The translations under genes and the position numbers were made by a program. From the NCBI RefSeq assembly GCF_019623905.1, contig NZ_CP069370.1:4017001-4081000 (forward strand): a DNA stretch of 64,000 nucleotides. Direction: 5' to 3'. Positions 29,499 to 37,473 of the stretch are shown here, one piece after another. The notes beneath the pieces are model-generated. The model ran no database searches and was not told the origin of the DNA. It saw only the letters and a program-made list of their open reading frames with translations. Position 1 is the first letter of the stretch. Each line of letters starts with the position of its first letter. The stretch is from Neotabrizicola shimadae (GTDB taxonomy: Bacteria > Pseudomonadota > Alphaproteobacteria > Rhodobacterales > Rhodobacteraceae).

Positions 29499-30230
29499 TC
29501 AAGCTGACAGGAGGGCGCGGATCGTCTTCTCGACATCTGCCAGCAGGGCCTCGCCGGTGGGCCGCGCCGCAATGGTCCGGCTGCGGACCGCAAGGTCCGA
29601 CGCGGCCCGATCCACCGCCGCGCTCATCGAGCACAGGTGCAGGGGAGCGGTCCCCCCGATGGCAGCCTCGGCGAACAGGCCGGCCGTGCGGGGCGAGAAC
29701 AGCGGCACGATCACCGGGTCTGGCCCCCGCAGCAGCGCCTGCGCCGTGGGCGACAGCGGTTGCGGGTCCTGCCGATAGACCACCGCCTGTTCCAGCCGCA
29801 CGCCGGCACGGGCCAGCGTCCCTGCCAGATCGCCTGCCGTATCCTCGCCGCGCAGCCACAGAAGCGGGCCTTCGGGCGAAGCGGACAGGATCAGCGCCGC
29901 CAGCGCCGCGGCATCGCCCTCGGCGGACATCGCCTCCAGCCCCGCCGCATGGGCGGCTTCCGCCGTGCGACCGCCCACGCAAAAGGCGCGGCGGGGCAGG
30001 GGGCCGCTCAACCCCGGCAGGGCCTGCACCGCGCTTTCCGAGGTCAGTACCAGCGCCTTGGCCATGGGCAAGGGCGGTGACAGGAAGACCGGCGCCATCA
30101 GCGGCGACAGCACCACGCGGACGCTGTCGCCAAGCCGTGCCCGAAAATCGGCGGCAAACCGGCTGGCCTGAGGTTCAGGCCGGGTGACCAGCACGGGCAG
30201 CGGCAGGGCGTGGCGGGATTGTCTGGCCAT
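29499..30230 (-). CDS. hemD: Uroporphyrinogen-III synthase
   Basis: 243-aa cytoplasmic enzyme that cyclises hydroxymethylbilane to uroporphyrinogen III for heme, siroheme and (bacterio)chlorophyll. HemD is poorly conserved; recognisable elements are [19 protein letters not shown] at the N-terminus, [30 protein letters not shown] and the two-domain length. The start ATG at 30230 overlaps, on the other strand, a possible ATG of tsaD. A possible promoter is TTGTTC-N16-GTAACA just upstream. hemC is not in the window. mic60-like and hemY follow on the same strand. Confidence 0.85.
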   Translation of the reverse strand: MARQSRHALPLPVLVTRPEPQASRFAADFRARLGDSVRVVLSPLMAPVFLSPPLPMAKALVLTSESAVQALPGLSGPLPRRAFCVGGRTAEAAHAAGLEAMSAEGDAAALAALILSASPEGPLLWLRGEDTAGDLAGTLARAGVRLEQAVVYRQDPQPLSPTAQALLRGPDPVIVPLFSPRTAGLFAEAAIGGTAPLHLCSMSAAVDRAASDLAVRSRTIAARPTGEALLADVEKTIRALLSA

Positions 30231-30282
30231 GCCCCCGGTGTTACCTGCGAAGGTGATCAGGAACAACAGTCCGGGCCGGCGT

Positions 30283-31377
30283 TTGGACAAGCCCCTTACC
30301 CTTCTTGGCATCGAATCCAGCTGCGATGACACGGCAGCCGCCGTGGTGCGGCTGGAGGACGGTCGCGGCGCGATCCTCTCCTCGGTGGTTGAGGGGCAGG
30401 CGGCGCTGCATGCGGCCTTCGGCGGCGTGGTGCCCGAGATCGCGGCCCGTGCCCATGCCGAGCGTCTGGATGGTGTGGTGGAGCAGGCGCTGGAACAGGC
30501 TGGCGTGGCGCTGGACCGGCTGGACGGCATCGCCGTGACTTCTGGCCCCGGCCTGATTGGCGGCGTCCTGTCGGGGGTCATGCTGGCGCGGGGACTGGCT
30601 GCGGCGACCGGCCTGCCGCTGATCGGGGTGAACCACTTGGCCGGCCATGCCCTGACCCCGCGCCTGACCGATGGTCTTTCCTTTCCCTACCTGATGCTTC
30701 TGGTGTCGGGCGGGCATTGCCAGTTCCTGGTCGCCCACGGCCCCGAAACATTTCAGCGCCTGGGCGGCACCATCGACGATGCGCCCGGCGAGGCCTTCGA
30801 CAAGGTGGCCAAACTTCTGGCCCTGCCGCAGCCTGGCGGCCCGCCGGTCGAGGCCGAGGCGGCGCAGGGCGATCCCAGGCGCTTTGCCTTTCCCCGCCCG
30901 CTTCTGGACCGGCCGGGGTGCGACCTCTCCTTCTCGGGCCTCAAGACCGCCGTTCTGCGCGCCCGCGACGCGATCATCGCCGAAAAGGGCGGGATCACCC
31001 GTCAGGACCGTGCCGACCTCTGCGCCGGGTTCCAGGCCGCGGTGGCCGACGTGCTGGCCGAAAAGACCCGCCGCGCGGTGGCGCTGTATCTGACGCTTGC
31101 CCCGGCCCAACCGGCCCTGTCCGTAGCCGGTGGCGTCGCCGCCAACCGCGCGATCCGCGCCCGGCTGGAACAGGTGGCGGATGGGGCCGGGCTCGCCTTC
31201 ACCGCCCCGCCCCTGCGGCTGTGCACCGACAATGCCGCGATGATCGCCTGGGCCGGGATCGAGCGGCTGCGGGCCGGCACGGCCCCTGGCACCGACCTGA
31301 CCGCCAGGCCGCGCTGGCCGCTGGATGCCGGGGCCGCGCCCATGCTGGGCACCGGCAAGAAGGGGGCCAAGGCATGA
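30283..31377 (+). CDS. tsaD: tRNA N6-adenosine threonylcarbamoyltransferase TsaD
   Basis: Catalytic subunit of the t6A37 tRNA modification complex (with TsaB, TsaE and TsaC). The protein opens [24 protein letters not shown]. The metal-binding histidines are in [14 protein letters not shown], the ATP-binding parts are [11 protein letters not shown] and [19 protein letters not shown], and [18 protein letters not shown] and [10 protein letters not shown] follow. I take TTG 30283 because TsaD normally starts just before this motif (364 aa); ATG 30229 would add 18 residues and overlap hemD head-on. The stop overlaps gpsA as ATGA. Confidence 0.93.
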   Translation: MDKPLTLLGIESSCDDTAAAVVRLEDGRGAILSSVVEGQAALHAAFGGVVPEIAARAHAERLDGVVEQALEQAGVALDRLDGIAVTSGPGLIGGVLSGVMLARGLAAATGLPLIGVNHLAGHALTPRLTDGLSFPYLMLLVSGGHCQFLVAHGPETFQRLGGTIDDAPGEAFDKVAKLLALPQPGGPPVEAEAAQGDPRRFAFPRPLLDRPGCDLSFSGLKTAVLRARDAIIAEKGGITRQDRADLCAGFQAAVADVLAEKTRRAVALYLTLAPAQPALSVAGGVAANRAIRARLEQVADGAGLAFTAPPLRLCTDNAAMIAWAGIERLRAGTAPGTDLTARPRWPLDAGAAPMLGTGKKGAKA

Positions 31378-32330
31378 TCGCCGTTGTGGGAGCAGGCGCC
31401 TTCGGCACGGCCCTCGCTGTGGTTCTGGCGCGCGAGGGCCGCGGCGTCACCCTCTGGGCGCGGGACAAGGCGCAGGTGGCCGCGATGCGCGACATCCGCC
31501 GGAACGACCGCCTGCCGGGCGTTACCCTGCCGGACAACCTGTCGGTGACCGCCGATCTTGCTGCTGCCGCCCGGCAGCCGACGATCCTGCTGTGCCTGCC
31601 CACCCAGGCGCTTGGCGCTTTCCTGGACGCCGAGGGTCCGGGCTGGTCGGGCCGGCTCGTCGCCTGCTGCAAGGGGGTGGACCTGACCACGCTGCGCGGC
31701 CCCACCGCGCTGATCGAACGCGCCTGTCCTGCGGCGATACCGGCCATCATCACCGGGCCGAGCTTTGCCGCCGACATCGCGCGCGGCCTTCCCACGGCAC
31801 TGACGCTTGCCTGCACGGACGAGGCGGCGGGGGTGGAACTGCAGCGCGAAATGTCCACCGCAACCCTGCGCCTGTATCGCACAGCGGATGTGACCGGGGC
31901 CGAACTGGGCGGCGCGTTGAAGAATGTGATCGCCATCGCCGCCGGCGTGGTCATCGGCGCGGGACTGGGCGAAAGCGCCCGCGCCGCGCTGATGACCCGC
32001 GGCTATGCCGAGATGGTGCGCCTGGCCATCGCGCTTGGCGCGCGGGCCGAAACTCTGGCGGGCCTGTCCGGCTTTGGCGATCTTGTCCTCACCTGTTCTT
32101 CGGACCAGTCCCGCAACTTCCGCTTTGGCCTTTCACTTGGCCGGGGCGAGGGGTTCGATGCGAAAGTCACCGTGGAAGGTGCCGCCACCGCCCGCGCCGT
32201 CACCCGCCTGTCCGCAGGCATGGGGGTGGAGATGCCGATAACCGCCGTCGTCGCCGCGCTGATTGCGGGCGACATCACCGTCCCGCAGGCCATGCACAGC
32301 CTGCTGTCCCGTCCCCTGAAACAGGAATGA
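31374..32330 (+). CDS. gpsA: NAD(P)-dependent glycerol-3-phosphate dehydrogenase
   Basis: 318-aa cytoplasmic enzyme reducing dihydroxyacetone phosphate to sn-glycerol-3-phosphate for phospholipid synthesis. The Rossmann motif [19 protein letters not shown] is at residues 4-22. [17 protein letters not shown], then [35 protein letters not shown] (catalytic Lys in LKNV) and [23 protein letters not shown] are all typical. The ATG overlaps the tsaD stop, so the two are coupled. Confidence 0.96.
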   Translation: MIAVVGAGAFGTALAVVLAREGRGVTLWARDKAQVAAMRDIRRNDRLPGVTLPDNLSVTADLAAAARQPTILLCLPTQALGAFLDAEGPGWSGRLVACCKGVDLTTLRGPTALIERACPAAIPAIITGPSFAADIARGLPTALTLACTDEAAGVELQREMSTATLRLYRTADVTGAELGGALKNVIAIAAGVVIGAGLGESARAALMTRGYAEMVRLAIALGARAETLAGLSGFGDLVLTCSSDQSRNFRFGLSLGRGEGFDAKVTVEGAATARAVTRLSAGMGVEMPITAVVAALIAGDITVPQAMHSLLSRPLKQE

Positions 32331-32332
32331 CC

Positions 32333-32605
32333 ATGCGCGTTGCCCTGATCTGCCGCGACAAGCCCGACCACCTGCACATCCGCCAGGAAAACCGCCCGGC
32401 CCATCTGGCCTATCTGGCCGAGACCGGCGTGGTGGAAATGGCCGGGCCCTTCCTGAACGAGGCCGGGCAGATGACCGGCTCGCTTCTGGTGCTGAACGTG
32501 GAGACGCTGAGCCAGGCACAGGACTGGGCGGCGAACGACCCCTATGCCAAGGCCGGGCTTTTCGAAAGCGTGATGGTCAGCGAGTGGAAGAAGGTGGTCG
32601 GCTGA
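32333..32605 (+). CDS. YciI family protein
   Basis: 90-aa small cytoplasmic protein of ferredoxin-like fold. It has the family layout: MRVALICRDKPDHLHIRQENRPAHLAYL, MAGPFLNEAGQMTGSLLVLN and DWAANDPYAKAGLFESVMVSEWKK. Members resemble muconolactone isomerase and have a conserved His/Asp pair (here the DP of NDPYAKAG); physiological role is unclear. It lies 2 nt after gpsA, and its stop overlaps the next ATG. Confidence 0.88.
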   Translation: MRVALICRDKPDHLHIRQENRPAHLAYLAETGVVEMAGPFLNEAGQMTGSLLVLNVETLSQAQDWAANDPYAKAGLFESVMVSEWKKVVG

Positions 32606-33024
32606 TGGCGCGCTGGCTGTTCAAGTCCGAACCCGATACCTGGGGCTGGAGCCACCAGGCCGCGCGGGGCGATGCGGGCGAGGAATGGCACGGCGTGCGC
32701 AACTATCAGGCCCGCAACAACATGCGGGCGATGAAGGTCGGCGATACCGGGTTCTTCTACCATTCCAACGTCGGGAAAGAGATCGTCGGCATCGTCGAGG
32801 TGATCCGCGAAAGCGCGCCTGACAGCACCACCGAGGATCCCTGGTGGGATTGCGTCATGGTCCGGGCCTTGCGGCCCTTTGCCCGGCCCGTCAGCCTGGA
32901 CACCTGCAAGGTGCAGCCGGGGCTGGAGGGTATGGTGCTGATCAACAACTCCCGCCTCTCGGTCCAGCCGGTGACCGAGGATGAATGGCGCATCATCTGC
33001 GGCCTGGGTGGCGTCGACCCCTGA
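32605..33024 (+). CDS. EVE domain-containing protein
   Basis: 139-aa single EVE domain, a PUA-like fold believed to recognise modified bases in DNA or RNA. The family pattern is clear: ARWLFKSEPDTWGWSHQ, WHGVRNYQARNNMRAMKVGDTGFFYHSN, GIVEVIRESAPD, then DPWWDCVMVRALRPF and LINNSRLSVQPVTEDEWRII. It shares one base of its start with the YciI stop, so it belongs to the tsaD-gpsA operon, consistent with a link to RNA modification. Confidence 0.93.
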   Translation: MARWLFKSEPDTWGWSHQAARGDAGEEWHGVRNYQARNNMRAMKVGDTGFFYHSNVGKEIVGIVEVIRESAPDSTTEDPWWDCVMVRALRPFARPVSLDTCKVQPGLEGMVLINNSRLSVQPVTEDEWRIICGLGGVDP

Positions 33025-33117
33025 TGCCGCGCCCCGGCGACGGCTGGAGCCTCGTTTTTGCGCGCGGCGCTCTGGCCTGATTCTGGCATACTCCGCTCAC
33101 GAATAGGGAGGAAGCAC

Positions 33118-33513
33118 ATGGAATTTGTCCGGATCATCGCCGCCGCGATCGCCGCCTTTGCCTTTGGCGCGGTCTGGTACATGTCGATGTCGAAGCCGTG
33201 GATCGCGGCGGCTGGCGTTTCGGTGGATGCCAACGGACGCCCGCAGGGCAACGGCAGCCCGATGCCCTTTGTAGTGGGCTTCGTCGCCATGGTCATCGTC
33301 GCGGGCATGATGCGCCACATGCTGGCCCGGTCCGGCATCGTCACGCCGGGGGCGGGCCTTGTGGCCGGGCTGGGGATTGGCGCCTTCCTTATCACGCCCT
33401 GGGTGGCGATGAACTACGCCTTCGCCATGCGAAAGCCCGCGCTGACCGTGATTGACGGGGTGAACAGCGTGGTCGGCGCCGGCATCATGGGCCTGGTGCT
33501 GACGCTGTTCTGA
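33118..33513 (+). CDS. DUF1761-like membrane protein
   Basis: 131 aa with four hydrophobic segments (IIAAAIAAFAFGAVWYMSM, FVVGFVAMVIVAGMM, GAGLVAGLGIGAFLITPWVAMNYAFAM, INSVVGAGIMGLVLTLF region). The opening VWYMSMSKPWIAA resembles the WYSPLLFGKPW-like start of DUF1761 proteins. Function unknown. The start follows GGGAGGAAGCAC. It is separated from the EVE gene by 93 nt and followed by a strong hairpin, so it is probably its own transcript. Confidence 0.72.
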   Translation: MEFVRIIAAAIAAFAFGAVWYMSMSKPWIAAAGVSVDANGRPQGNGSPMPFVVGFVAMVIVAGMMRHMLARSGIVTPGAGLVAGLGIGAFLITPWVAMNYAFAMRKPALTVIDGVNSVVGAGIMGLVLTLF

Positions 33514-33524
33514 ACGGAAGGAAA

Positions 33525-33555
33525 GGGAGGATCCCGACCCCGACGGGACCCTCCC
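33525..33555 (+). terminator. Hairpin after the DUF1761 gene
   Basis: GGGAGG-A-TCCCG / CGGGA-C-CCTCCC, 11 pairs with one A/C mismatch and a 7-nt loop, 11 nt after the stop codon. No T tract follows. The rest of the stretch to 33703 shows nothing I can name. Confidence 0.5.
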
Positions 33556-33703
33556 TCCACCCCACGCGCACCCCTGAGCCCGGCGCGTGATCTGAATTCG
33601 GGTCGGTCCGTCCTGGTCCGATGCCTGAAACTAACGCGGCGGCCGCGTGTCCCGCAACCGCCGAGTATCTTGGATTTTCAGACAATCCTGCCGGAATCCG
33701 CGG

Positions 33704-34045
33704 TCACTTGTAGACCGCTTCCTTCCCGAAATGCTTGACCAGCATGTAGTAGACGACCGCGCGGTACTTGTTGCGTTCCGACCGGCCATAGGTGTCGATC
33801 ACGGCATTGATCGCTTCCATCAGCTTCGGCCCGTCGGCAAGCCCCAGCTTCTTGATGAGGAAGTTGTTCTTGACCGTCTCCAGCTCGCTTTCGTCGGCGC
33901 CTGCGACGACAGAGCTGTCCGGGTTGTAGATGGCCGGACCGCAACCGATGGTCACCTTCGTCAGAAGGTCCATGTCCGGCGTGATCTTGCACTTGGCCTT
34001 CAGGTCGTCTGCGTATTTCGCGATCAGTTCGTCCCGCTTGCTCAT
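33704..34045 (-). CDS. DUF2853 family protein
   Basis: 113-aa small soluble protein. MSKRDELIAKYADDLKAKC at the start and KYRAVVYYMLVKHFGKE at the end are typical of DUF2853, a helical family of unknown function. GAGAGGG is 6 nt before the ATG. It lies 127 nt downstream of ahcY on the same strand with an ahcY hairpin between, so it probably has a separate promoter. Confidence 0.85.
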   Translation of the reverse strand: MSKRDELIAKYADDLKAKCKITPDMDLLTKVTIGCGPAIYNPDSSVVAGADESELETVKNNFLIKKLGLADGPKLMEAINAVIDTYGRSERNKYRAVVYYMLVKHFGKEAVYK

Positions 34046-34132
34046 ACCGTCCCTCTCTCAGGCCCTTCGGCCTCCCCGTTGACGCGGGGACACTAGGCGA
34101 GATTCTGCCGGGCACAAAGCGCAGATGAGCCA

Positions 34133-34165
34133 ATTCCGGCGCGGGTTGGAGCTCCGCGCCGGAAT
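34133..34165 (-). terminator. Hairpin downstream of ahcY
   Basis: ATTCCGGCGCGG / CCGCGCCGGAAT, a 12-bp perfect stem with a 9-nt loop, 7 nt past the ahcY stop on the minus strand. There is no T run, but the stem is strong enough to act as a terminator or 3'-end stabiliser. Confidence 0.55.
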
Positions 34166-34172
34166 CCGCCGA

Positions 34173-35573
34173 TCAATAGCGGTAGTGGTCCGACTTGAAC
34201 GGACCTTCGACCTTCACGCCGATATAGGCCGCCTGCTCCGGCTTCAGCTCGGTCAGCTTCACGCCGATCTTCTTCAGGTGCAGGCGCGCGACCTTTTCGT
34301 CCAGCGCCTTGGGCAGGATATAGACGCCAGGGGCATAGTCCTTGCCCTTGGTCCAAAGCTCGATCTGCGCCAGCACCTGGTTGGTGAACGAGGCCGACAT
34401 CACGAAGGACGGGTGCCCGGTGGCATTCCCCAGGTTCAACAGGCGCCCTTCGGACAGAAGGATGATCCGGTTGCCCGAAGGCATCTCGATCATGTCCACC
34501 TGGTCCTTGATGTTGGTCCACTTGTGGTTGCGCAGGGCGGCGACCTGGATTTCGTTGTCGAAGTGGCCGATGTTGCCGACGATCGCCATGTCCTTCATCT
34601 CGCGCAGATGCTCGATGCGGATCACGTCCTTGTTGCCGGTGGTGGTGATGAAGATGTCGGCCGAGGCGACCTCGTCTTCCAGGATCGTCACTTCATAGCC
34701 ATCCATCGCGGCCTGAAGCGCGCAGATCGGGTCGACTTCGGTCACTTTCACACGGGCCCCGGCGCCGCGCAGCGAAGCGGCCGAACCCTTGCCCACGTCG
34801 CCGTAGCCGCAGACGACGGCGACCTTGCCGGCCATCATCGTGTCGGTGGCGCGGCGGATGCCGTCGACCAGCGATTCCTTGCAGCCGTACTTGTTGTCGA
34901 ACTTCGACTTGGTGACGCTGTCGTTCACGTTGATCGCCGGGAAGGGCAGCAGGCCCTTCTTGTGCAACTCGTACAGGCGATGCACGCCGGTGGTGGTCTC
35001 TTCCGACACGCCCTTGATCGCGGCGCGCTGCTTGGTGAACCAGCCGGGCGAGGCGGCGAGGCGCTTCTTAATCTGGTTGAACAAGCAGACTTCCTCTTCC
35101 GAGGTCGGAACGGCGATCAGGTCGGTCTCACCGGCTTCGACGCGTGCGCCGAGCAGGATGTAGAGCGTGGCGTCGCCGCCATCGTCGAGGATCATGTTGG
35201 CAAGGCCGCCTTCCCCGCCGAACTGGAAGATCCGGTCGGTAAAATCCCAGTACTGCTCCAGGCTTTCGCCCTTCACGGCGAAGACCGGGGTGCCGCTTTC
35301 GGCGATGGCGGCGGCGGCATGGTCCTGGGTCGAGAAGATGTTGCACGAGGCCCAGCGGACATCGGCGCCCAGAGCCTTCAGTGTTTCGATCAGGACACCG
35401 GTCTGGATCGTCATGTGGAGCGAGCCGGCGATCCGAGCGCCCTTCAGCGGCTGGCTGGCCCCGAATTCCTCGCGGCAGGCCATGAGGCCCGGCATTTCGG
35501 TTTCGGCGATGGTCAGTTCCTTGCGGCCGTAGCCGGCAAGGGCGATGTCCTTGACGATGTAATCCTGCGCCAT
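34173..35573 (-). CDS. ahcY: S-adenosylhomocysteine hydrolase
   Basis: 466-aa cytoplasmic, NAD-binding enzyme that splits S-adenosylhomocysteine to adenosine and homocysteine, relieving inhibition of methyltransferases. Signatures: [56 protein letters not shown], the NAD fold [25 protein letters not shown], and C-terminal [10 protein letters not shown]. In Rhodobacter capsulatus ahcY is activated by the LysR protein HvrB encoded nearby; here the likely hvrB lies 1.9 kb away. AAGGAG is 9 nt before the ATG. Confidence 0.97.
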   Translation of the reverse strand: MAQDYIVKDIALAGYGRKELTIAETEMPGLMACREEFGASQPLKGARIAGSLHMTIQTGVLIETLKALGADVRWASCNIFSTQDHAAAAIAESGTPVFAVKGESLEQYWDFTDRIFQFGGEGGLANMILDDGGDATLYILLGARVEAGETDLIAVPTSEEEVCLFNQIKKRLAASPGWFTKQRAAIKGVSEETTTGVHRLYELHKKGLLPFPAINVNDSVTKSKFDNKYGCKESLVDGIRRATDTMMAGKVAVVCGYGDVGKGSAASLRGAGARVKVTEVDPICALQAAMDGYEVTILEDEVASADIFITTTGNKDVIRIEHLREMKDMAIVGNIGHFDNEIQVAALRNHKWTNIKDQVDMIEMPSGNRIILLSEGRLLNLGNATGHPSFVMSASFTNQVLAQIELWTKGKDYAPGVYILPKALDEKVARLHLKKIGVKLTELKPEQAAYIGVKVEGPFKSDHYRY

Positions 35574-35606
35574 CCCGGCGGTCTCCTTGATCCCTTGGTG
35601 GCGGGG

Positions 35607-35635
35607 CAGATAGCATCAAAGACCGGCGCGGACAA
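35607..35635 (-). promoter_or_regulatory. Predicted sigma-70 promoter of ahcY
   Basis: On the minus strand TTGTCC (35635-35630) and TATCTG (35612-35607) are 17 bp apart, 34 nt before the ahcY ATG. This fits a housekeeping promoter. The divergent HD-hydrolase gene begins 22 nt beyond the -35. Confidence 0.5.
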
Positions 35636-35657
35636 CTGAAGGCGGGGAAGGGCGGGG

Positions 35658-36248
35658 ATGAAGCAACCGAGGGCGTGGCAGCGGATGCTGTCGGGGCGGC
35701 GGCTGGATCTTCTGGACCCGACGCCTATGGACATCGAGGTCGAGGACATCGCCCATGGCCTTGCCTTCGTGGCGCGCTGGAACGGGCAGACGCGGGGGGA
35801 CTGGCCCTATTCCGTGGCCGAGCATTCGCTCTTGGTGGAGGAGATCTTCAGCCGTCAGAACCCGGGCCTGCCGGTGAAATGGCGGCTGGCGGCCCTGCTG
35901 CATGATGCCCCGGAATATGTGATCGGGGACATGATCAGCCCGGTGAAGGCGGCGGTGGGGGCGGGTTATGGCGAACTGGATGCCCGGCTGGCGGCGGCGG
36001 TGCACCTGCGGTTCGGGCTGCCGGCCACCCTGCCTGCGCCGGTGAAGAAGGCGATCAAGGCGGCGGACCGGCTGTCGGCCTGGGCCGAGGCGGTGCAGAT
36101 CGCGGGGTTCTCGGAGGCCGAGGCGGATCGGTTCTTCGGGCGGCCGGCCGAGACCGAGCGGGCGGGGCTGGTGATCCGGCTGAGGCCACCGGCCGAGGTG
36201 CGGGCCGATTATGTGGCCCGGCACCGGGCGCTGCTGGAGGCCTGCTGA
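35658..36248 (+). CDS. HD-domain phosphohydrolase (YfbR-like)
   Basis: 196-aa HD-superfamily protein. The metal ligands are in YSVAEHSLLVEEI (His), RLAALLHDAPEYVIGDMISPVK (HD) and the later KAADRLSAWAEA (Asp). This layout matches YfbR-like 5'-deoxynucleotidases and similar rhodobacterial proteins; true substrate unknown. It is transcribed divergently from ahcY with 84 nt between starts. An 18-bp perfect palindrome begins at the base following its TGA. Confidence 0.8.
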   Translation: MKQPRAWQRMLSGRRLDLLDPTPMDIEVEDIAHGLAFVARWNGQTRGDWPYSVAEHSLLVEEIFSRQNPGLPVKWRLAALLHDAPEYVIGDMISPVKAAVGAGYGELDARLAAAVHLRFGLPATLPAPVKKAIKAADRLSAWAEAVQIAGFSEAEADRFFGRPAETERAGLVIRLRPPAEVRADYVARHRALLEAC

Positions 36249-36321
36249 GCGTCCGAGCTCGGACGCTTTGGGCTAACCAATGAAATCAATGGCTTGCGGT
36301 TTCGCCTTAACTTGGCGTTAG
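36249..36321 (+). promoter_or_regulatory. Composite element A: 18-bp palindrome plus ATCAA/CTTG/TTAAC
   Basis: GCGTCCGAGCTCGGACGC (36249-36266) is a perfect palindrome. After 18 nt come ATCAA (36285-36289), 3 nt, CTTG (36293-36296), 10 nt and TTAAC (36307-36311). The last part reads TTAA-N7-TTAG (36307-36321), one base from a CtrA box. The same parts with identical spacing occur at 61644-61706. The 7-bp hairpin of the palindrome could also terminate the HD gene. The element is about 150 nt upstream of the DUF1275 start. Confidence 0.7.
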
Positions 36322-36373
36322 GAAATGGCCTCCAGCGGACCTCTGTCGCCGGGGCTGGCCGGGCGGGAATTGC

Positions 36374-36429
36374 GGGGGAAACCTTGCCGCGCTAGCCTTC
36401 CCCCGGCCTGCCACCCGCGTGGGGGGCAG
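36374..36429 (+). promoter_or_regulatory. Paired hairpins in the leader of the DUF1275 gene
   Basis: GGGGGAA (36374-36380) pairs with TTCCCCC (36398-36404), and CTGCCACCC (36408-36416) pairs with GGGGGGCAG (36421-36429) with one mismatch and a GCGT loop. They sit 31 nt before the GTG start. They would fold a leader RNA starting near composite element A. Confidence 0.35.
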
Positions 36430-36460
36430 AGGACCCAGCGGATCAGGTCAGGGAGACGCC

Positions 36461-37135
36461 GTGCCAACATCTCTGTCCGATCCGGGTGCAGCCGAGCCGC
36501 CTCTGGCAGGGCAGGTCGGGCTGACGCTGCTGGCGAGCCTTGTGGCCGGCATGATGGATGCGGTGGGCTATATCCAGTTGGGCGGGCTGTTCGTTTCGTT
36601 CATGAGCGGCAACAGCACGCATCTGGGCATGTCCATTGCCAAGGGAGACGGCGCGGCGGTGCTTGCCGCCTTGGCCATCGTGGCGGCCTTTGTGGCGGGG
36701 GCGCTGGGCGGCACGCTCCTGTACGAGGCCGCTTTGCCCGGTCGTCGGCTGCGTCTTGTCCTTGTGGTGGAGCTTGGGCTTGTGCTGGCGGCGCTGGCAC
36801 TGGCCTGGCTGGGCTGGCCGACCCTGGGCCTGGCGGTGGTGGCCTTTGCCATGGGCGTGCTGAACCTGGTGCACCGCACGATTGCCGGTGCCGATATCGG
36901 GCGCAGCTTCATCACCGGGGCGTTGTTCGGGCTGGGGCAGGCGGTGGCGCATGTCCTCCGGGGCACGGGACGCGCGGCGACGGCGCTGGCCTATGGCGGG
37001 GCCTGGCTGGCCTTTGTGACCGGGGCGGTGGCGGGGATGCTGATCCTGTTGCGCCTGGGGCTGGTCGGGGCGCTGTGCGCGGCTTCCGTGCTGGTGGCGG
37101 CGCTTCTGCTGCTGGCGATCCGCGTCGGGCGCTGA
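36461..37135 (+). CDS. DUF1275 (YoaK) family membrane protein
   Basis: 224-aa polytopic protein with about six hydrophobic segments. LTLLASLVAGMMDAVGYIQLGGLFVSFMSGNSTHLGMSIAKGD is the DUF1275 signature (the G-x-D-A-V-x-Y and SFMSGN motifs). GRSFITGALFGLGQAVAH comes later. The family is of unknown transport function. Start taken as GTG 36461 behind GGGAG. It lies downstream of composite element A and a structured leader. Confidence 0.85.
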   Translation: MPTSLSDPGAAEPPLAGQVGLTLLASLVAGMMDAVGYIQLGGLFVSFMSGNSTHLGMSIAKGDGAAVLAALAIVAAFVAGALGGTLLYEAALPGRRLRLVLVVELGLVLAALALAWLGWPTLGLAVVAFAMGVLNLVHRTIAGADIGRSFITGALFGLGQAVAHVLRGTGRAATALAYGGAWLAFVTGAVAGMLILLRLGLVGALCAASVLVAALLLLAIRVGR

Positions 37136-37273
37136 TCCCTGGATGCTTTCGCGCGCGGCGCGGGCGGGCATCTGCCGCAGGGTCTTCACAAGGTCTTCAA
37201 GTCGAGGGGAGTGGCGCTGGCGGCGTGTCTTCAAGCGACGGAACACCGCCAGCGCAGTGCGCAGGCCCCAGCC

Positions 37274-37375
37274 TCAAGCACGGCGCGCCTTGGCGTTGTG
37301 CTGGGTGGGCTGGCGATGGATGGCGCCCGACTGACGGGTTGCGAGCAGCAGGGCTTCAGCAAGAATTTGCAACAT
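37274..37375 (-). CDS. Possible 33-aa small protein divergent from the LysR gene
   Basis: The ORF opens MLQILAEALLLATRQSG and ends KARRA, with a hydrophobic N-terminus and a basic tail. It has an excellent ribosome site (AAAGGAGAA, 5 nt from the ATG) and an AT-rich upstream region on the minus strand with a possible -10 TATATG and -35 TGGGTT 17 bp apart. It is the only candidate gene in the 338-nt stretch 37136-37473. Past its TGA the same frame stays open and reads GLRTALAVFRRLKTRRQ..., so a degraded longer gene is possible. LysR genes often face their target this way. I do not recognise the product. Confidence 0.4.
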   Translation of the reverse strand: MLQILAEALLLATRQSGAIHRQPTQHNAKARRA

Positions 37376-37473
37376 GATCTTTCTCCTTTGGAAGTCTTGA
37401 TGATCGACATATAGTCAGAAAACACAGGAAAACCCAGTCAGCAAAGTTTCAAGACTGTAAGTTCGGCTAACAT

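Noticed and set aside
35574-35657. SAH or SAM-type riboswitch upstream of ahcY
   Set aside because: Only about 26 nt of leader would follow the predicted promoter, too short for a known SAH aptamer, and no matching core was seen.
37250-37375. Treating the small ORF plus downstream open frame as one gene with a read-through TGA
   Set aside because: There is no sign of selenocysteine insertion, and the downstream frame runs into the antisense of the DUF1275 gene without a natural end.
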